Shown: positions 45,123 to 55,090 of the stretch, one piece after another
Layout of the letters: each line of letters begins with the position of its first letter
Numbering within the stretch: position 1 is the stretch's first letter
From: Pseudomonas sp. CAN1
GTDB taxonomy: Bacteria; Pseudomonadota; Gammaproteobacteria; Pseudomonadales; Pseudomonadaceae
Assembly: GCF_030462585.1 (NCBI RefSeq)
Contig: NZ_JASMRU010000004.1
Coordinates: 168,293-232,292, forward strand
Length of the DNA stretch: 64,000 nt
Direction: 5' to 3'
Translations under genes and position numbers: made by a program
The notes under the pieces: model-generated
The model's database searches: none
What the model was told of the DNA's origin: nothing
What the model saw: only the letters and a program-made list of their open reading frames with translations

Positions 45123-47396
45123 ATGAATCCACGCCTCAGCGCCCTGCGCATCAGCTTTCTGTACCTGGTCGTCGCCACCCTCTGGGTCTGGCTGGGTGAC
45201 CAATGGTTACAAAATGTCCTGCTCGAACCCGGTGCGCTGACACGGGCGATCGAACTGAAGAAGTTCGGCTTTCTGGCGATTACCTCCCTGCTGCTGTTCT
45301 TCCTGCTCTGGCGGCACTTCCGCAGCCAGCACGCCGCCTACCTGGCACTGGCCGACAACGAGCAGCGCCTGAGCCGGGTCTTCGAAGTAGTCGAGGACGG
45401 CATCTGGGACTGGGACCTGCAGACCCACCGCGTCTATTACTCCCCCGGCTACGCCACGCTGATCGGCCTGCCGCTGGAGCACCTGAGCGACGACCTGCTG
45501 CTCTGGGAAAACCGCCTGCACCCCGACGACCGCGCGCGCACCCTGGCGCTTCACCAGGACTGCATCCAGGGCCTGAGCCAGCGCCTGGAATGCGTCTACC
45601 GCATCCGCCATGGCGACGGCGGCTATCGCTGGGTGCGCAGCAGCGGCCGCCTGACCCGTGCAGAAAATGGCCAGCCGCTGCGCCTCACCGGGGTCAACCG
45701 CGACATCACCCGCCAGCGCAACAACGAAGACCACCTGCGCCAGGCCGCCGCGGTATTCGAGGCGACCCAGGAAGGCCTGCTGGTGACTGACGCCCGTGGC
45801 GTGATCGTGCACACCAACCCGTCGTTCACCTGCATCACCGGCTACAGCGCCGCGGACGTGCTCGGCGGCGAGCCGTCGCTGCTCAAGTCCGGCCGCCAGG
45901 ACGCCGCCTTCTACCAGCGCATGTGGACTGCCCTGCACGACAACGGCGTGTGGAGCGGCGAGATCTGGAACCGCCGCAAGAGCGGCGAGGTGTACCCGCA
46001 GTGGCAGCACATCCGCGCCGTGCGCAATGAAGAGGGCGAGCTGACCCACTACGTGGCAGTGTTCTCCGACCTCAGCAGCCTCAAGCGCTCGCAGCACGAG
46101 CTGGACTTCCTCGCCCACCACGACCCGCTTACCGGCCTGCCCAACCGGCTGCTGCTGCGCGAACGCATCGAGCAGGCGCTGAGCCGCGCCGAACGCGAAC
46201 AGGGGGGCGGCGCGCTGCTGAGCATCGATCTGGACCACTTCAAGCACATCAATGACAGCCTCGGCCACAGCATCGGCGACCTGCTGATCCGCGCCGTCGC
46301 CGAGCGCCTGGAGGACTGCCTGGACGAGCGCTGTTCCCTGGCCCGGCTGGGCGGCGACGAGTTCGCCGTGGTCCTCGAAAGCCAGCAGCCGCACCACGCC
46401 AGCAGCCTCGCCCAGCGCCTGCTGGAAGCGATGAAGGCGCCCTTCGAGGTCAACGGGCAGATCATCTATATGTCGGTGAGCCTGGGCGTCAGCCTGTTCC
46501 CCGAGGACGCGCGCAACGTCGACCACCTGATGCAACACGCCGACGCCGCGCTGTTCCAGGCCAAGGCCAGCGGGCGCAACCTGTACGCCTTCTATACCCC
46601 CGAGCTGACCGCCCGTGCGCGTTCCCACGTGCAGGTGGAATCGGCCCTGCGCCACGCGCTGGACCACGACGAGCTGCGCCTGTACTTCCAGCCGGTACAC
46701 GACCTGGCCAGCGGGCGCATGGTCGGCGTCGAGTCGCTGGTGCGCTGGCAGCACCCGAGCCAGGGACTGATCCCGCCCAGCGAGTTCATCCCGGTGGCCG
46801 AGGAAAGCGGCCTGATCACCGCCATCGACGCCTGGGTGCTCGACCAGGCCTGCCGGCAGATGCGCCAGTGGCAGGATGCCGGAGTCACCCTGGACTTCAT
46901 CGCGGTCAACGTCTCCAGCCGCCTGTTCGGCCGTGGCGGCCTGGAGGAACGCGTCGCCCTGGCCCTGGAGCAGAGCGGCCTGGAACCCCATCACCTGGAG
47001 CTGGAAGTCACCGAGAGCGCGGTGATGGAAAACTTCGACCAGGCGCTGGAGCTGCTCTGCCAGCTGCGCCTGCTCGGCGTGCACCTGGCCATCGACGACT
47101 TCGGCACCGGCTACTCCTCGCTGATGCGCCTCAAGCGCATGCCGGTACACAAGCTGAAGATCGACCAGGGCTTCGTCGCCGGCCTGCCGGACGAATCCGA
47201 AGACGCCGCCATCGCCTGCGCGGTGATCGCCCTGGGCCAGAGCATGGGCCTGCAGGTGGTCGCCGAGGGCATCGAACGGCCCGACCAGGCGGCCTTCCTC
47301 CTCACCCACGCCTGCGATTTCGGCCAGGGCTACTGGTACGGAGCACCGCAGCCGGCCAGCGCGCTGCTGGCACAACTGCCGCGCGACCCCGCATGA
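45123..47396 (+). CDS. PAS-PAS-GGDEF-EAL membrane protein (c-di-GMP turnover)
   Basis: 757 residues from the ATG at 45123 (M-N-P-R-L-S-A-L-R-I). Two membrane helices (10-30 and 48-65) flank a short periplasmic loop. PAS domains at about 80-195 and 205-318, GGDEF at 325-495 with an intact G-G-D-E-F (410-414), EAL domain from 500 with E-S-L (537-539) in place of E-A-L; other EAL residues such as D-D-F-G-T-G-Y are present. The phosphodiesterase half is probably active; the cyclase half could be active or a GTP sensor. Position matches PA0285. Confidence 0.93.
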   Translation: MNPRLSALRISFLYLVVATLWVWLGDQWLQNVLLEPGALTRAIELKKFGFLAITSLLLFFLLWRHFRSQHAAYLALADNEQRLSRVFEVVEDGIWDWDLQTHRVYYSPGYATLIGLPLEHLSDDLLLWENRLHPDDRARTLALHQDCIQGLSQRLECVYRIRHGDGGYRWVRSSGRLTRAENGQPLRLTGVNRDITRQRNNEDHLRQAAAVFEATQEGLLVTDARGVIVHTNPSFTCITGYSAADVLGGEPSLLKSGRQDAAFYQRMWTALHDNGVWSGEIWNRRKSGEVYPQWQHIRAVRNEEGELTHYVAVFSDLSSLKRSQHELDFLAHHDPLTGLPNRLLLRERIEQALSRAEREQGGGALLSIDLDHFKHINDSLGHSIGDLLIRAVAERLEDCLDERCSLARLGGDEFAVVLESQQPHHASSLAQRLLEAMKAPFEVNGQIIYMSVSLGVSLFPEDARNVDHLMQHADAALFQAKASGRNLYAFYTPELTARARSHVQVESALRHALDHDELRLYFQPVHDLASGRMVGVESLVRWQHPSQGLIPPSEFIPVAEESGLITAIDAWVLDQACRQMRQWQDAGVTLDFIAVNVSSRLFGRGGLEERVALALEQSGLEPHHLELEVTESAVMENFDQALELLCQLRLLGVHLAIDDFGTGYSSLMRLKRMPVHKLKIDQGFVAGLPDESEDAAIACAVIALGQSMGLQVVAEGIERPDQAAFLLTHACDFGQGYWYGAPQPASALLAQLPRDPA

Positions 47397-47427
47397 AATC
47401 GCGCTAAAAACTTTCGGATATATAAAA

Positions 47428-47452
47428 ATTCTTAAACAGTATTTTTAAGAAT
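47428..47452. promoter_or_regulatory. AT-rich inverted repeat upstream of oscA, candidate CysB-type site
   Basis: ATTCTTAAA, 7-base spacer, TTTAAGAAT: perfect 9-bp arms in an AT-rich block of 50 bp. A TAAGAT box at 47467-47472 could be the -10, which would put the repeat over the -35. The downstream genes are sulfate-starvation genes, normally activated by CysB. Confidence 0.5.
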
Positions 47453-47536
47453 ATCCAGCTCCTGCCTAAGATGCGCTCACACCGCACGCGCCGACGATGA
47501 AACGGCCGGTGGTAAACCCACTAGGAGCAGATACCC

Positions 47537-47719
47537 ATGAGCGCAACCCTCCGTAGCCTGGACGGCCAGGACGAAGCCAACATCCTGCGTGAAGTGCAGA
47601 GCGCCCTGCGTGGCCTGCGTTTCGGCGCCGTCGAGATCACCGTGCACAACGGCCAGGTCGTGCAGATCGAGCGCAAGGAAAAATTCCGCCTGCAGCAGAG
47701 CCCCGGCAAACCTGCCTGA
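47537..47719 (+). CDS. oscA: Small DUF2292 protein OscA
   Basis: 60 residues, the typical size. It has the E-I-T-V-H-N-G-Q-V-V-Q-I-E-R-K-E core of the DUF2292/YezD family, with AGGAG upstream. In Pseudomonas corrugata the homologue, OscA, is needed for growth on organosulfur compounds and helps under chromate stress. It lies just before sbp and cysTWA, so it is probably co-induced by sulfur limitation. Biochemical role unknown. Confidence 0.85.
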   Translation: MSATLRSLDGQDEANILREVQSALRGLRFGAVEITVHNGQVVQIERKEKFRLQQSPGKPA

Positions 47720-47799
47720 GCCTGAGCATCAGGTTCGAACACGACTGGACCACCGGAGCGTCGCCATGACCGCCCTGCCCCATCGGTACTGCAGCAGCC

Positions 47800-47817
47800 A
47801 GCCACGAATGCGTGGCT
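47800..47817 (+). promoter_or_regulatory. Small hairpin between oscA and sbp
   Basis: AGCCACG, loop AATG, CGTGGCT, 67 bp before the sbp start. Possibly an mRNA processing or stability element. Confidence 0.35.
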
Positions 47818-47883
47818 GAGATCGCCCCCCGAAAGACCCTGCCAAACAAACATAAAGAACTGCATTTTTTTCAGGAGCTGCAC

Positions 47884-48882
47884 ATGTCCATCCGCCGTTT
47901 CGCCCTGGCCGCCCTCGCCAGCGCCCTCATTGCCGGTCCGGTCTCCGCCGCGACCCAACTGCTCAACGTTTCCTACGACCCGACCCGCGAGCTGTACCAG
48001 GCCTACAACGCCGCCTTCATCAAGCACTGGAAGGCCCAGGGCGGTGACGATCTGACCGTACAGCAATCCCACGGTGGCTCGGGCAAACAGGCCCGCGCCG
48101 TGATCGACGGTCTGAAGGCCGACGTGGTGACCCTGGCCCTGGCCGGCGACATCGACGAACTGAACAAGCTGGGCAAGCTGCTGCCCGCCGACTGGCAGGC
48201 GCGCCTGCCCGACAACAGCACTCCCTACACCTCGACCATCGTGTTCCTGGTGCGCAAGGGCAACCCCAAGGGCATCAAGGACTGGGCCGACCTGACCAAG
48301 CAGGGCGTGGAAGTCATCACCCCGAACCCGAAGACCTCCGGCGGCGCCCGCTGGAACTTCCTGGCCGCCTGGGCCTGGGCGAAGAAGGAATACGGTAGCG
48401 ACGCGAAAGCCCAGGAATACGTGCAGAACCTGTACAAGCACGTGCCGGTTCTGGACACTGGCGCCCGCGGTTCGACCATCACCTTCGTCAACAACAACAT
48501 TGGCGACGTGCTGCTGGCCTGGGAGAACGAAGCCTTCCTGGCCAAGAAGGAACAGGGCGGCGAGAACTTCGAGATCGTCGTGCCGTCGGTGTCCATCCTC
48601 GCCGAGCCGCCGGTGGCCGTGGTCGACAAGACCGTCGACAAGAAAGGCACCCGCAAGGTCGCCGAGGAATACCTGAAGTACCTGTACAGCGAAGAAGGCC
48701 AGCGCATCGCCGCGCAGAACTTCTACCGCCCGCGTAACGAGAAGGTCGCTGCCGAGTTCGCCAACCAGTTCCCGAAACTCAACCTGGTGACCATCGACAA
48801 GGACTTCGGCGGCTGGAAAGAAGCCCAGCCCAAGTTCTTCAACGACGGCGGCATCTTCGACAAGATCTACCAGGCGCAGTGA
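47884..48882 (+). CDS. sbp: Periplasmic sulfate-binding protein Sbp
   Basis: 332 residues from the ATG at 47884, with AGGAG upstream. The signal peptide ends V-S-A-A. The mature protein starts [13 protein letters not shown], the sulfate-binding protein signature, and has S-H-G-G-S-G-K-Q and [11 protein letters not shown] ligand loops. It delivers sulfate to CysTWA. Two strong hairpins separate it from cysT, which suits a binding protein needed in excess. Confidence 0.96.
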   Translation: MSIRRFALAALASALIAGPVSAATQLLNVSYDPTRELYQAYNAAFIKHWKAQGGDDLTVQQSHGGSGKQARAVIDGLKADVVTLALAGDIDELNKLGKLLPADWQARLPDNSTPYTSTIVFLVRKGNPKGIKDWADLTKQGVEVITPNPKTSGGARWNFLAAWAWAKKEYGSDAKAQEYVQNLYKHVPVLDTGARGSTITFVNNNIGDVLLAWENEAFLAKKEQGGENFEIVVPSVSILAEPPVAVVDKTVDKKGTRKVAEEYLKYLYSEEGQRIAAQNFYRPRNEKVAAEFANQFPKLNLVTIDKDFGGWKEAQPKFFNDGGIFDKIYQAQ

Positions 48883-48890
48883 TGCGCCAC

Positions 48891-48976
48891 CCGCCCGGCC
48901 TTGTGCCGGGCGGCCCGATCCGCGCGGGCCGGTGCACAGCCCGCGTGGAAGGAAAACCCCCGCCCCATGGCGGGGG
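48891..48976 (+). promoter_or_regulatory. Two strong hairpins between sbp and cysT
   Basis: CCGCCCGGC-CTTGT-GCCGGGCGG (48891-48913) and CCCCCGCC-CCAT-GGCGGGGG (48957-48976), the latter followed by CTTAA. They may cause partial termination or protect the sbp message from 3' decay. Confidence 0.6.
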
Positions 48977-49005
48977 CTTAACGCGTTCATGAGAAAGGAC
49001 AGACA

Positions 49006-49824
49006 ATGTCGCGACGCATCTCCCCGGTCATACCCGGCTTCGGGCTGACTCTGGGCTACACCCTGGTGTATCTCAGCCTGTTGGTGCTGATTCCGCTGGG
49101 GGCCATGTTCCTCAAGACGACCCAGCTCTCCTGGGATCAGTTCTGGACCATCATCACCGCGCCGCGGGTCATCGCCGCACTGAAGCTGAGCTTCGGCACC
49201 GCGCTGATCGCCGCCCTGATCAATGGCGTGATCGGCACCCTGCTAGCCTGGGTGCTGGTGCGCTACCGCTTCCCGGGACGCAAGATCATCGACGCGATGA
49301 TCGACCTTCCCTTCGCCCTGCCCACCGCCGTGGCCGGTATCGCGCTCACCGCGCTGTACGCGCCCAACGGCATGGTCGGCCGCTTCGCCACCGAGCTGGG
49401 CTTCAAGATCGCCTACACCCCGCTGGGCATCACCCTGGCGCTGACCTTCGTGGTCCTGCCCTTCGTGGTGCGCACGGTGCAGCCGGTGCTGGCGGACATC
49501 CCGCGCGAGATCGAGGAAGCCGCCGCCTGCCTGGGCGCCAAGCCGCTGCAGGTGTTCCGTCACGTGCTGCTGCCGGCGCTGCTGCCGGCCTGGCTGACCG
49601 GCTTCGCTTTGGCCTTCGCCCGCGGCGTCGGCGAGTACGGCTCGGTGATCTTCATTGCCGGCAACATGCCGATGAAGACCGAGATCCTGCCGCTGCTGAT
49701 CATGGTCAAGCTGGACCAGTACGACTACACCGGCGCCACCGCCATCGGCGTGCTGATGCTGGTCGTCGCCTTCGTCCTGCTGCTCTTGATCAACCTGCTG
49801 CAACGCCGCATCGAAACGCCCTGA
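49006..49824 (+). CDS. cysT: Sulfate ABC transporter permease CysT
   Basis: 272 residues, six predicted membrane helices, with the EAA loop [11 protein letters not shown] near residue 165. Inner-membrane half of the sulfate/thiosulfate importer, paired with CysW. AGGA lies before the start; cysW follows after 10 bp. Confidence 0.95.
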   Translation: MSRRISPVIPGFGLTLGYTLVYLSLLVLIPLGAMFLKTTQLSWDQFWTIITAPRVIAALKLSFGTALIAALINGVIGTLLAWVLVRYRFPGRKIIDAMIDLPFALPTAVAGIALTALYAPNGMVGRFATELGFKIAYTPLGITLALTFVVLPFVVRTVQPVLADIPREIEEAAACLGAKPLQVFRHVLLPALLPAWLTGFALAFARGVGEYGSVIFIAGNMPMKTEILPLLIMVKLDQYDYTGATAIGVLMLVVAFVLLLLINLLQRRIETP

Positions 49825-49834
49825 GGAGCGCGCC

Positions 49835-50707
49835 ATGAGTACCGCAAGCCTTTCCGCCGCGGCCGCTGCCAACGCTGCTCGCCGGGGTAATGTCTGGGGC
49901 CGCCGCGCCCTGATCGCGCTGGCCTGGCTGGCCTTCGCCATGTTCCTGCTGCTGCCGCTGTTCGTGGTGCTGAGCGAGGCGCTGAAGCAGGGCTTCGGCA
50001 CCTTCTTCGACGCCATCCTGGAGCCCGACGCGCTGGCCGCGCTGAAGCTGACGCTGATCGCCGTGGGCATCTCGGTGCCGCTGAACCTGGTGTTCGGCGT
50101 CGCCGCCGCCTGGTGCGTGACCAAGTTCGAGTTCCCCGGCAAGAGCATCCTGGTGACCATGATCGACCTGCCGTTCTCGGTCTCGCCGGTGATCGCCGGC
50201 CTGATCTACGTGCTGCTGTTCGGCGCCCAGGGCTACTTCGGCGAGTGGCTGTCGGACCACGACATCCAGATCGTCTTCGCCGTGCCCGGCATCGTCCTGG
50301 CGACCATTTTCGTTACCTTCCCCTTCGTCGCCCGCGAACTGATCCCGCTGATGCAGGAACAGGGCACCCAGGAGGAAGAAGCCGCGCGCCTGCTCGGCGC
50401 CAATGGCTGGCAGATGTTCTGGCACGTGACCCTGCCGAACATCAAATGGGGCCTGATCTACGGCGTGGTGCTGTGCACCGCGCGGGCCATGGGCGAGTTC
50501 GGTGCGGTGTCGGTGGTCTCCGGGCACATCCGCGGCGTCACCAACACCCTGCCGCTGCACGTCGAAATCCTCTACAACGAATACAACCACGTCGCCGCGT
50601 TCAGCGTCGCCACCCTGCTGCTGCTGATGGCCCTGGTCATCCTGCTGCTCAAGCAGTGGAGCGAGTCGCGCCTGTCCCGCACCAAAGTCAAAGCTGACGA
50701 TGAATAA
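49835..50707 (+). CDS. cysW: Sulfate ABC transporter permease CysW
   Basis: 290 residues with six membrane helices and an EAA loop [11 protein letters not shown] near residue 185. Preceded by GAGGAG. The residues after 270 form a charged tail. Second permease of the sulfate importer. Confidence 0.95.
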   Translation: MSTASLSAAAAANAARRGNVWGRRALIALAWLAFAMFLLLPLFVVLSEALKQGFGTFFDAILEPDALAALKLTLIAVGISVPLNLVFGVAAAWCVTKFEFPGKSILVTMIDLPFSVSPVIAGLIYVLLFGAQGYFGEWLSDHDIQIVFAVPGIVLATIFVTFPFVARELIPLMQEQGTQEEEAARLLGANGWQMFWHVTLPNIKWGLIYGVVLCTARAMGEFGAVSVVSGHIRGVTNTLPLHVEILYNEYNHVAAFSVATLLLLMALVILLLKQWSESRLSRTKVKADDE

Positions 50708-50721
50708 GTGAGAGCCACGCC

Positions 50722-51711
<990 letters not shown>

Positions 51712-51759
51712 TCGACGCTGGACGCCCCGTCGCTACTTCCGGGAGAGCGCCAGACCCCA

Positions 51760-51843
51760 CGTAGGAGCGGACCTTGTCCGCGAAGTCTTTCCAACCGCAC
51801 AGTGCGGCCGGTTGGGATTTCGCGGACAAGGTCCGCTCCTACG
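51760..51843. repeat. 84-bp intergenic inverted repeat, GTAGGAGC family
   Basis: The 25-bp arms at 51760-51784 and 51819-51843 are perfect inverted copies starting CGTAGGAGCGGACC. Inside, CCAACCG and CGGTTGG form a second stem. A long cruciform or RNA hairpin results. The family is common between genes in Pseudomonas; here it may also stop cysA transcription. Confidence 0.85.
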
Positions 51844-51953
51844 ACCCCTCTCATGCGCTGGCGGCTCGCGCCCGTGAGGCGTCGCTTCCTGGATTCGCGC
51901 CGACCCTCGTTCTTCCGTATCCTGCCCCGGTCCTTCCCACTCAAGGCCCGGCC

Positions 51954-52703
51954 ATGTTCGACGCCCTCCCCCAGCACCTCGAACTGATCATCCTCACGTT
52001 CCTCCTCGCCGGCCTGGTGAAGGGCGTGGTGGGACTCGGCCTGCCCACGGTCGCCGTCGGCCTGCTCGGGCTGGTGATGCCGCCGATGCAGGCAGCCGCG
52101 ATTCTCGTCGTGCCGTCCACCGTCACCAATATCTGGCAACTGGCCGCCGGGCCGCGCTTCCTCGGGCTGCTCAAGCGCATGTGGGGCATGCTCGTCGGCA
52201 TCGTCATCGGCACCCTGCTGGTGGGCTGGCTGCTGGCGGGGCGCAACTGGCCGGCGGCCACGCCGCTGCTGGGCATGGCGCTGATTCTTTACGCGCTGCT
52301 GGGGCTGTCGAACAAACGCTTCAGCGTGGCGCCGCAGCATGAGCGCTGGCTGTCGCCGCTGATTGGCGTGATCACTGGCGGCGTCACCGCCGTGACCGGC
52401 GTCTTCGTGATTCCCGCCGTGCCCTTCCTGCAGGCCCTGGGCCTGGAGAAGGACGATCTGGTGCAGGCGCTGGGCCTGTCCTTCACCGTCTCGACGCTGG
52501 CCCTGGCGATCACCCTCAGCCAGCACGGATCGCTGCTGCAGGCGGACGTGCTCGGCCTGTCGCTGCTGGCCCTGCTGCCGGCCCTGGCGGGCATGTACCT
52601 GGGCACCTGGCTGCGCTCGCGGATCAGCCCGCTGGCGTTCCGCCGCTGCTTCTTCGGCGGCCTGCTACTGCTCGGCGCCGACCTCGCCATCCGCGGTCTC
52701 TGA
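51954..52703 (+). CDS. TauE/SafE-family sulfite exporter-like membrane protein
   Basis: 249 residues from the ATG at 51954 with seven to eight membrane helices. Duplicated G-x-x-K-G/G-G-V-T-A-V-T-G signatures (near residues 20 and 142) are those of the TauE/SafE family. Such proteins export sulfite, sulfoacetate or other anions. Location next to sulfate uptake suggests a sulfur link, but the repeat between them means it is likely a separate transcript. Confidence 0.85.
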   Translation: MFDALPQHLELIILTFLLAGLVKGVVGLGLPTVAVGLLGLVMPPMQAAAILVVPSTVTNIWQLAAGPRFLGLLKRMWGMLVGIVIGTLLVGWLLAGRNWPAATPLLGMALILYALLGLSNKRFSVAPQHERWLSPLIGVITGGVTAVTGVFVIPAVPFLQALGLEKDDLVQALGLSFTVSTLALAITLSQHGSLLQADVLGLSLLALLPALAGMYLGTWLRSRISPLAFRRCFFGGLLLLGADLAIRGL

Positions 52704-52722
52704 CCCGCGCCGATCTGCTTTT

Positions 52723-52799
52723 CGTAGGAGCGAGCTCCCCGCCATAAGGCGTTACCCGCCATCCCGGCGGACAACCCGTGCCGGGTTATGCGCCCTACG
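52723..52799. repeat. Composite remnant of dispersed repeats
   Basis: Starts CGTAGGAGCGAGCTC and ends GGTTATGCGCCCTACG, two half-elements of known Pseudomonas intergenic repeat types, with GGCGTTACCCGCC-like stems between. Lies between tauE-like and the TetR gene. Confidence 0.55.
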
Positions 52800-52824
52800 A
52801 GTCCTCACCCAACAGAGCCGCACC

Positions 52825-53388
52825 TCACTTCTCGTCGAGATGCCGCAGCAAGAACTCCCGGCTCGATTCGATGATCGCCTTCTGGGTCTTCTCGCTGGCT
52901 ACCATCCGCGCGACCACCAGCGCGCCGACGCACTGCGCCAGCAGCGCCCAGGCATCCTCCGGCGAACCCAGCGCCTCGGCCCAGGCCTGCTGCAACTCCA
53001 CCAGCGCATCCTCGGCGCTCTGCCGCACGGATTCATCGGCGCGGGCGATCTCCGCGCCCAACGCAGGAATCGCGCAACCGGCGCCGGCGTCCTGCACGTG
53101 GGTGACGCTCAGGTAGCGCTTCAGGCCGCGCTCCAGGCGTGCACGATCCAGCACCTTGCCCTTGGCGGCGAGGCGCTCGACGCTCTGCTGCAGTTCGCGT
53201 TCGACGATGGCGGCGAACAGTTCGTCCTTCGAACCGAAGTGGTTGTAGAACGCCCCGCCGGACAGCCCCACCGCCTTCATCAGGCCGTCCACCCCGGAGG
53301 TGGCGAAGCCGCCCTGCTTGGCAAGTGCGCCGCTGCTGTCGAGCAGGCGCTGGCGGGTTTCTTCCTTGTGGGTGGCTGAGTAGCGCAT
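52825..53388 (-). CDS. TetR/AcrR-family repressor
   Basis: 187 residues. TetR helix-turn-helix at 8-55 with V-G-L-S-G-G-A-F-Y-N-H-F-G-S-K-D-E-L, and a C-terminal ligand domain. The S-G-V-D-G-L-M-K pattern recalls regulators of the NemR/AcuR group. Divergent from the SDR gene across 107 bp holding a direct-repeat operator, so it likely represses that operon and itself. Inducer unknown. Confidence 0.9.
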   Translation of the reverse strand: MRYSATHKEETRQRLLDSSGALAKQGGFATSGVDGLMKAVGLSGGAFYNHFGSKDELFAAIVERELQQSVERLAAKGKVLDRARLERGLKRYLSVTHVQDAGAGCAIPALGAEIARADESVRQSAEDALVELQQAWAEALGSPEDAWALLAQCVGALVVARMVASEKTQKAIIESSREFLLRHLDEK

Positions 53389-53435
53389 CGGGGCGACTCC
53401 GGCGAAGCGGTTGACGATGCTGCGCAGATTAACAT

Positions 53436-53464
53436 AACGTTCGTTTACCTAACGACCGTTTACC
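53436..53464. promoter_or_regulatory. Operator-like direct repeats between TetR and SDR genes
   Basis: AACGTTCGTTTACC (53436-53449) and AACGACCGTTTACC (53451-53464), 14-mers with two changes and a 15-bp period, each with internal AACG-NN-CGTT symmetry. Typical size for a TetR site. Confidence 0.6.
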
Positions 53465-53495
53465 AACTTTCGCGCACCCCGCAGAGGAAACGAGA

Positions 53496-54224
53496 ATGTC
53501 GAACAAGAAAGTCGTCCTGGTCATCGGCGCCGGCGATGCCACCGGCGGCGCCATTGCCCGTCGCTTCGCCCGTGAAGGCTACGTCGCCTGCGTCACCCGG
53601 CGCTCGGCGGACAAGCTGCAGCCGCTGGTGGAACAGATCCGTGCCGAAGGCGGCGAGGCCCACGGTTTCGCCTCCGACGCGCGCAAGGAAGAGGCGGTGA
53701 TCGAACTGGTGGAAACCATCGAGCGCGACATCGGCCCCATCGAGGCGTTCGTCTTCAACATCGGCGCCAACGTGCCCTGCAGCATCCTCGAAGAGACCGC
53801 GCGCAAGTACTTCAAGATCTGGGAAATGGCCTGCTTCTCCGGCTTCCTCACCGGCCGCGAAGTGGCCAAGCGCATGGTCAAGCGCCAGCGCGGCACCATC
53901 CTGTTCACCGGCGCCACCGCCGGCCTGCGCGGTGCCTCGGGCTTCGCTGCCTTTGCCGGGGCCAAGCACGGTATCCGCGCACTGGCCCAGAGCATGGCCC
54001 GCGAGCTGGGGCCGATGGGGCTGCACGTCGCCCACGTGGTGGTGGACGGCGCCATCGACACCGAATTCATCCGCGAATCCTTCCCCGAGCGCTACGCGCT
54101 GAAGGACCAGGACGGCATCCTCGACCCCGAGCACATCGCCGACAGCTACTGGTACCTGCACTCCCAACCGCGCGACGCCTGGACCTTCGAGCTGGATCTG
54201 CGCCCCTGGATCGAGCGCTGGTAA
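53496..54224 (+). CDS. SDR-family oxidoreductase lacking the usual catalytic Tyr
   Basis: 242 residues. Rossmann fold with G-A-G-D-A-T-G-G in the cofactor loop and N-I-G-A-N after strand 4 in place of N-N-A-G. The usual catalytic Y-x-x-x-K is F-A-G-A-K here (near residue 155), and the Ser region reads F-T-G-A-T-A-G. Lys is kept but Tyr is not. It may have another function or a different proton donor. Co-directional with the DsbA-like gene 36 bp downstream and under the divergent TetR regulator. Confidence 0.85.
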   Translation: MSNKKVVLVIGAGDATGGAIARRFAREGYVACVTRRSADKLQPLVEQIRAEGGEAHGFASDARKEEAVIELVETIERDIGPIEAFVFNIGANVPCSILEETARKYFKIWEMACFSGFLTGREVAKRMVKRQRGTILFTGATAGLRGASGFAAFAGAKHGIRALAQSMARELGPMGLHVAHVVVDGAIDTEFIRESFPERYALKDQDGILDPEHIADSYWYLHSQPRDAWTFELDLRPWIERW

Positions 54225-54260
54225 CCCGCCCATAACGACAACAATAAAAGAGAGCCACTC

Positions 54261-54851
54261 ATGAGCAAGAGCGTCGAGTTCTACTTCGATTTCGGCAGCC
54301 CGACTTCCTACCTGGCCTACACCCAGCTGCCGGCGATCTGCGCCGAGGCCGGCGCCGAACTGGTCTACCGCCCCGTGCTGCTGGGCGGCGTGTTCCAGGC
54401 CACCGGCAATGCCTCGCCCATCGCCATCCCGGCCAAGGGGCGCTACACCCTGCTCGACATGACCCGCTTCGCCCACCGCTACGGCGTGCCGCTGAAGATG
54501 AACCCGCACTTCCCGATCAACACCCTCACCCTGATGCGCGCCGCCACCGGCGTGCAACTGCGTCAGCCGGAGCGTTTCGAAGCGCTGCTGGCCTGCGTGT
54601 TCAAGGGCATGTGGGTGGACGCGCTGAACCTGGGTGACCCGGCGGTGCTCGGCCCGCTGCTGGCCGAAGCGGGCTTCGACCCGCAGGCGCTGCTGGCACT
54701 GACCGCCGAGCAGGAGGTGAAGGACGCGCTGAAGGCCAACACCGAAGCGGCGATCAAACGCGGGATGTTCGGTGCGCCGGCGATGTTCGTCGGCAACGAG
54801 ATGTTCTTCGGCCAGGACCGCCTCGACTTCGTCCGCGAAGCCTTGGCGTAA
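54261..54851 (+). CDS. 2-hydroxychromene-2-carboxylate isomerase-like protein (DsbA/GST-kappa fold)
   Basis: 196 residues. It starts V-E-F-Y-F-D-F-G-S-P-T-S-Y-L-A-Y, where the Ser of S-P-T-S replaces the CxxC of DsbA, as in HCCA isomerases and kappa-class GSTs. Residues G-M-F-G-A-P-A-M-F-V-G near 170 carry the cis-Pro. AGAGAG-type Shine-Dalgarno upstream. Such enzymes act on aromatic or glutathione-linked compounds. Substrate unknown; likely the same pathway as the SDR. Confidence 0.88.
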   Translation: MSKSVEFYFDFGSPTSYLAYTQLPAICAEAGAELVYRPVLLGGVFQATGNASPIAIPAKGRYTLLDMTRFAHRYGVPLKMNPHFPINTLTLMRAATGVQLRQPERFEALLACVFKGMWVDALNLGDPAVLGPLLAEAGFDPQALLALTAEQEVKDALKANTEAAIKRGMFGAPAMFVGNEMFFGQDRLDFVREALA

Positions 54852-54890
54852 GGCAGTTCGCATCCCGCAGGGTCGCCGACGAACAGCAAC

Positions 54891-54972
54891 GTAGGATGGC
54901 GTGGAGCGGAGCGATACCCATCGATTCCGTGCACCGACCGCATGGGTATCGCTCCGCTCCACGCCATCCTAC
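54891..54972. repeat. 82-bp intergenic inverted repeat, GTAGGATGGC family
   Basis: Perfect 31-bp arms (54891-54921 and 54942-54972) starting GTAGGATGGCGTGGAGC, with a 20-base loop. A half copy lies upstream of aguA (18211-18240). Confidence 0.9.
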
Positions 54973-55005
54973 AAATCATCACCGGCGAAGCCCGGCGTAA
55001 AGCGG

Positions 55006-55088
55006 TTCGCGAGCAAGAACTGGGCGTCCCCCTCGCTCCTACAAGTCAGCACCGGAGCGCTCTTCGTAGGAGCGAGCTTGCTCGCGAA
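55006..55088. repeat. REP-type inverted repeat, GTAGGAGCGAGC family
   Basis: Right arm GTAGGAGCGAGCTTGCTCGCGAA-type at 55066-55088 is intact; the left arm (TTCGCGAGCAAG at 55006 and CTCGCTCCTAC at 55032) is split by an insertion of about 14 bases. Confidence 0.75.
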
Positions 55089-55090
55089 CA

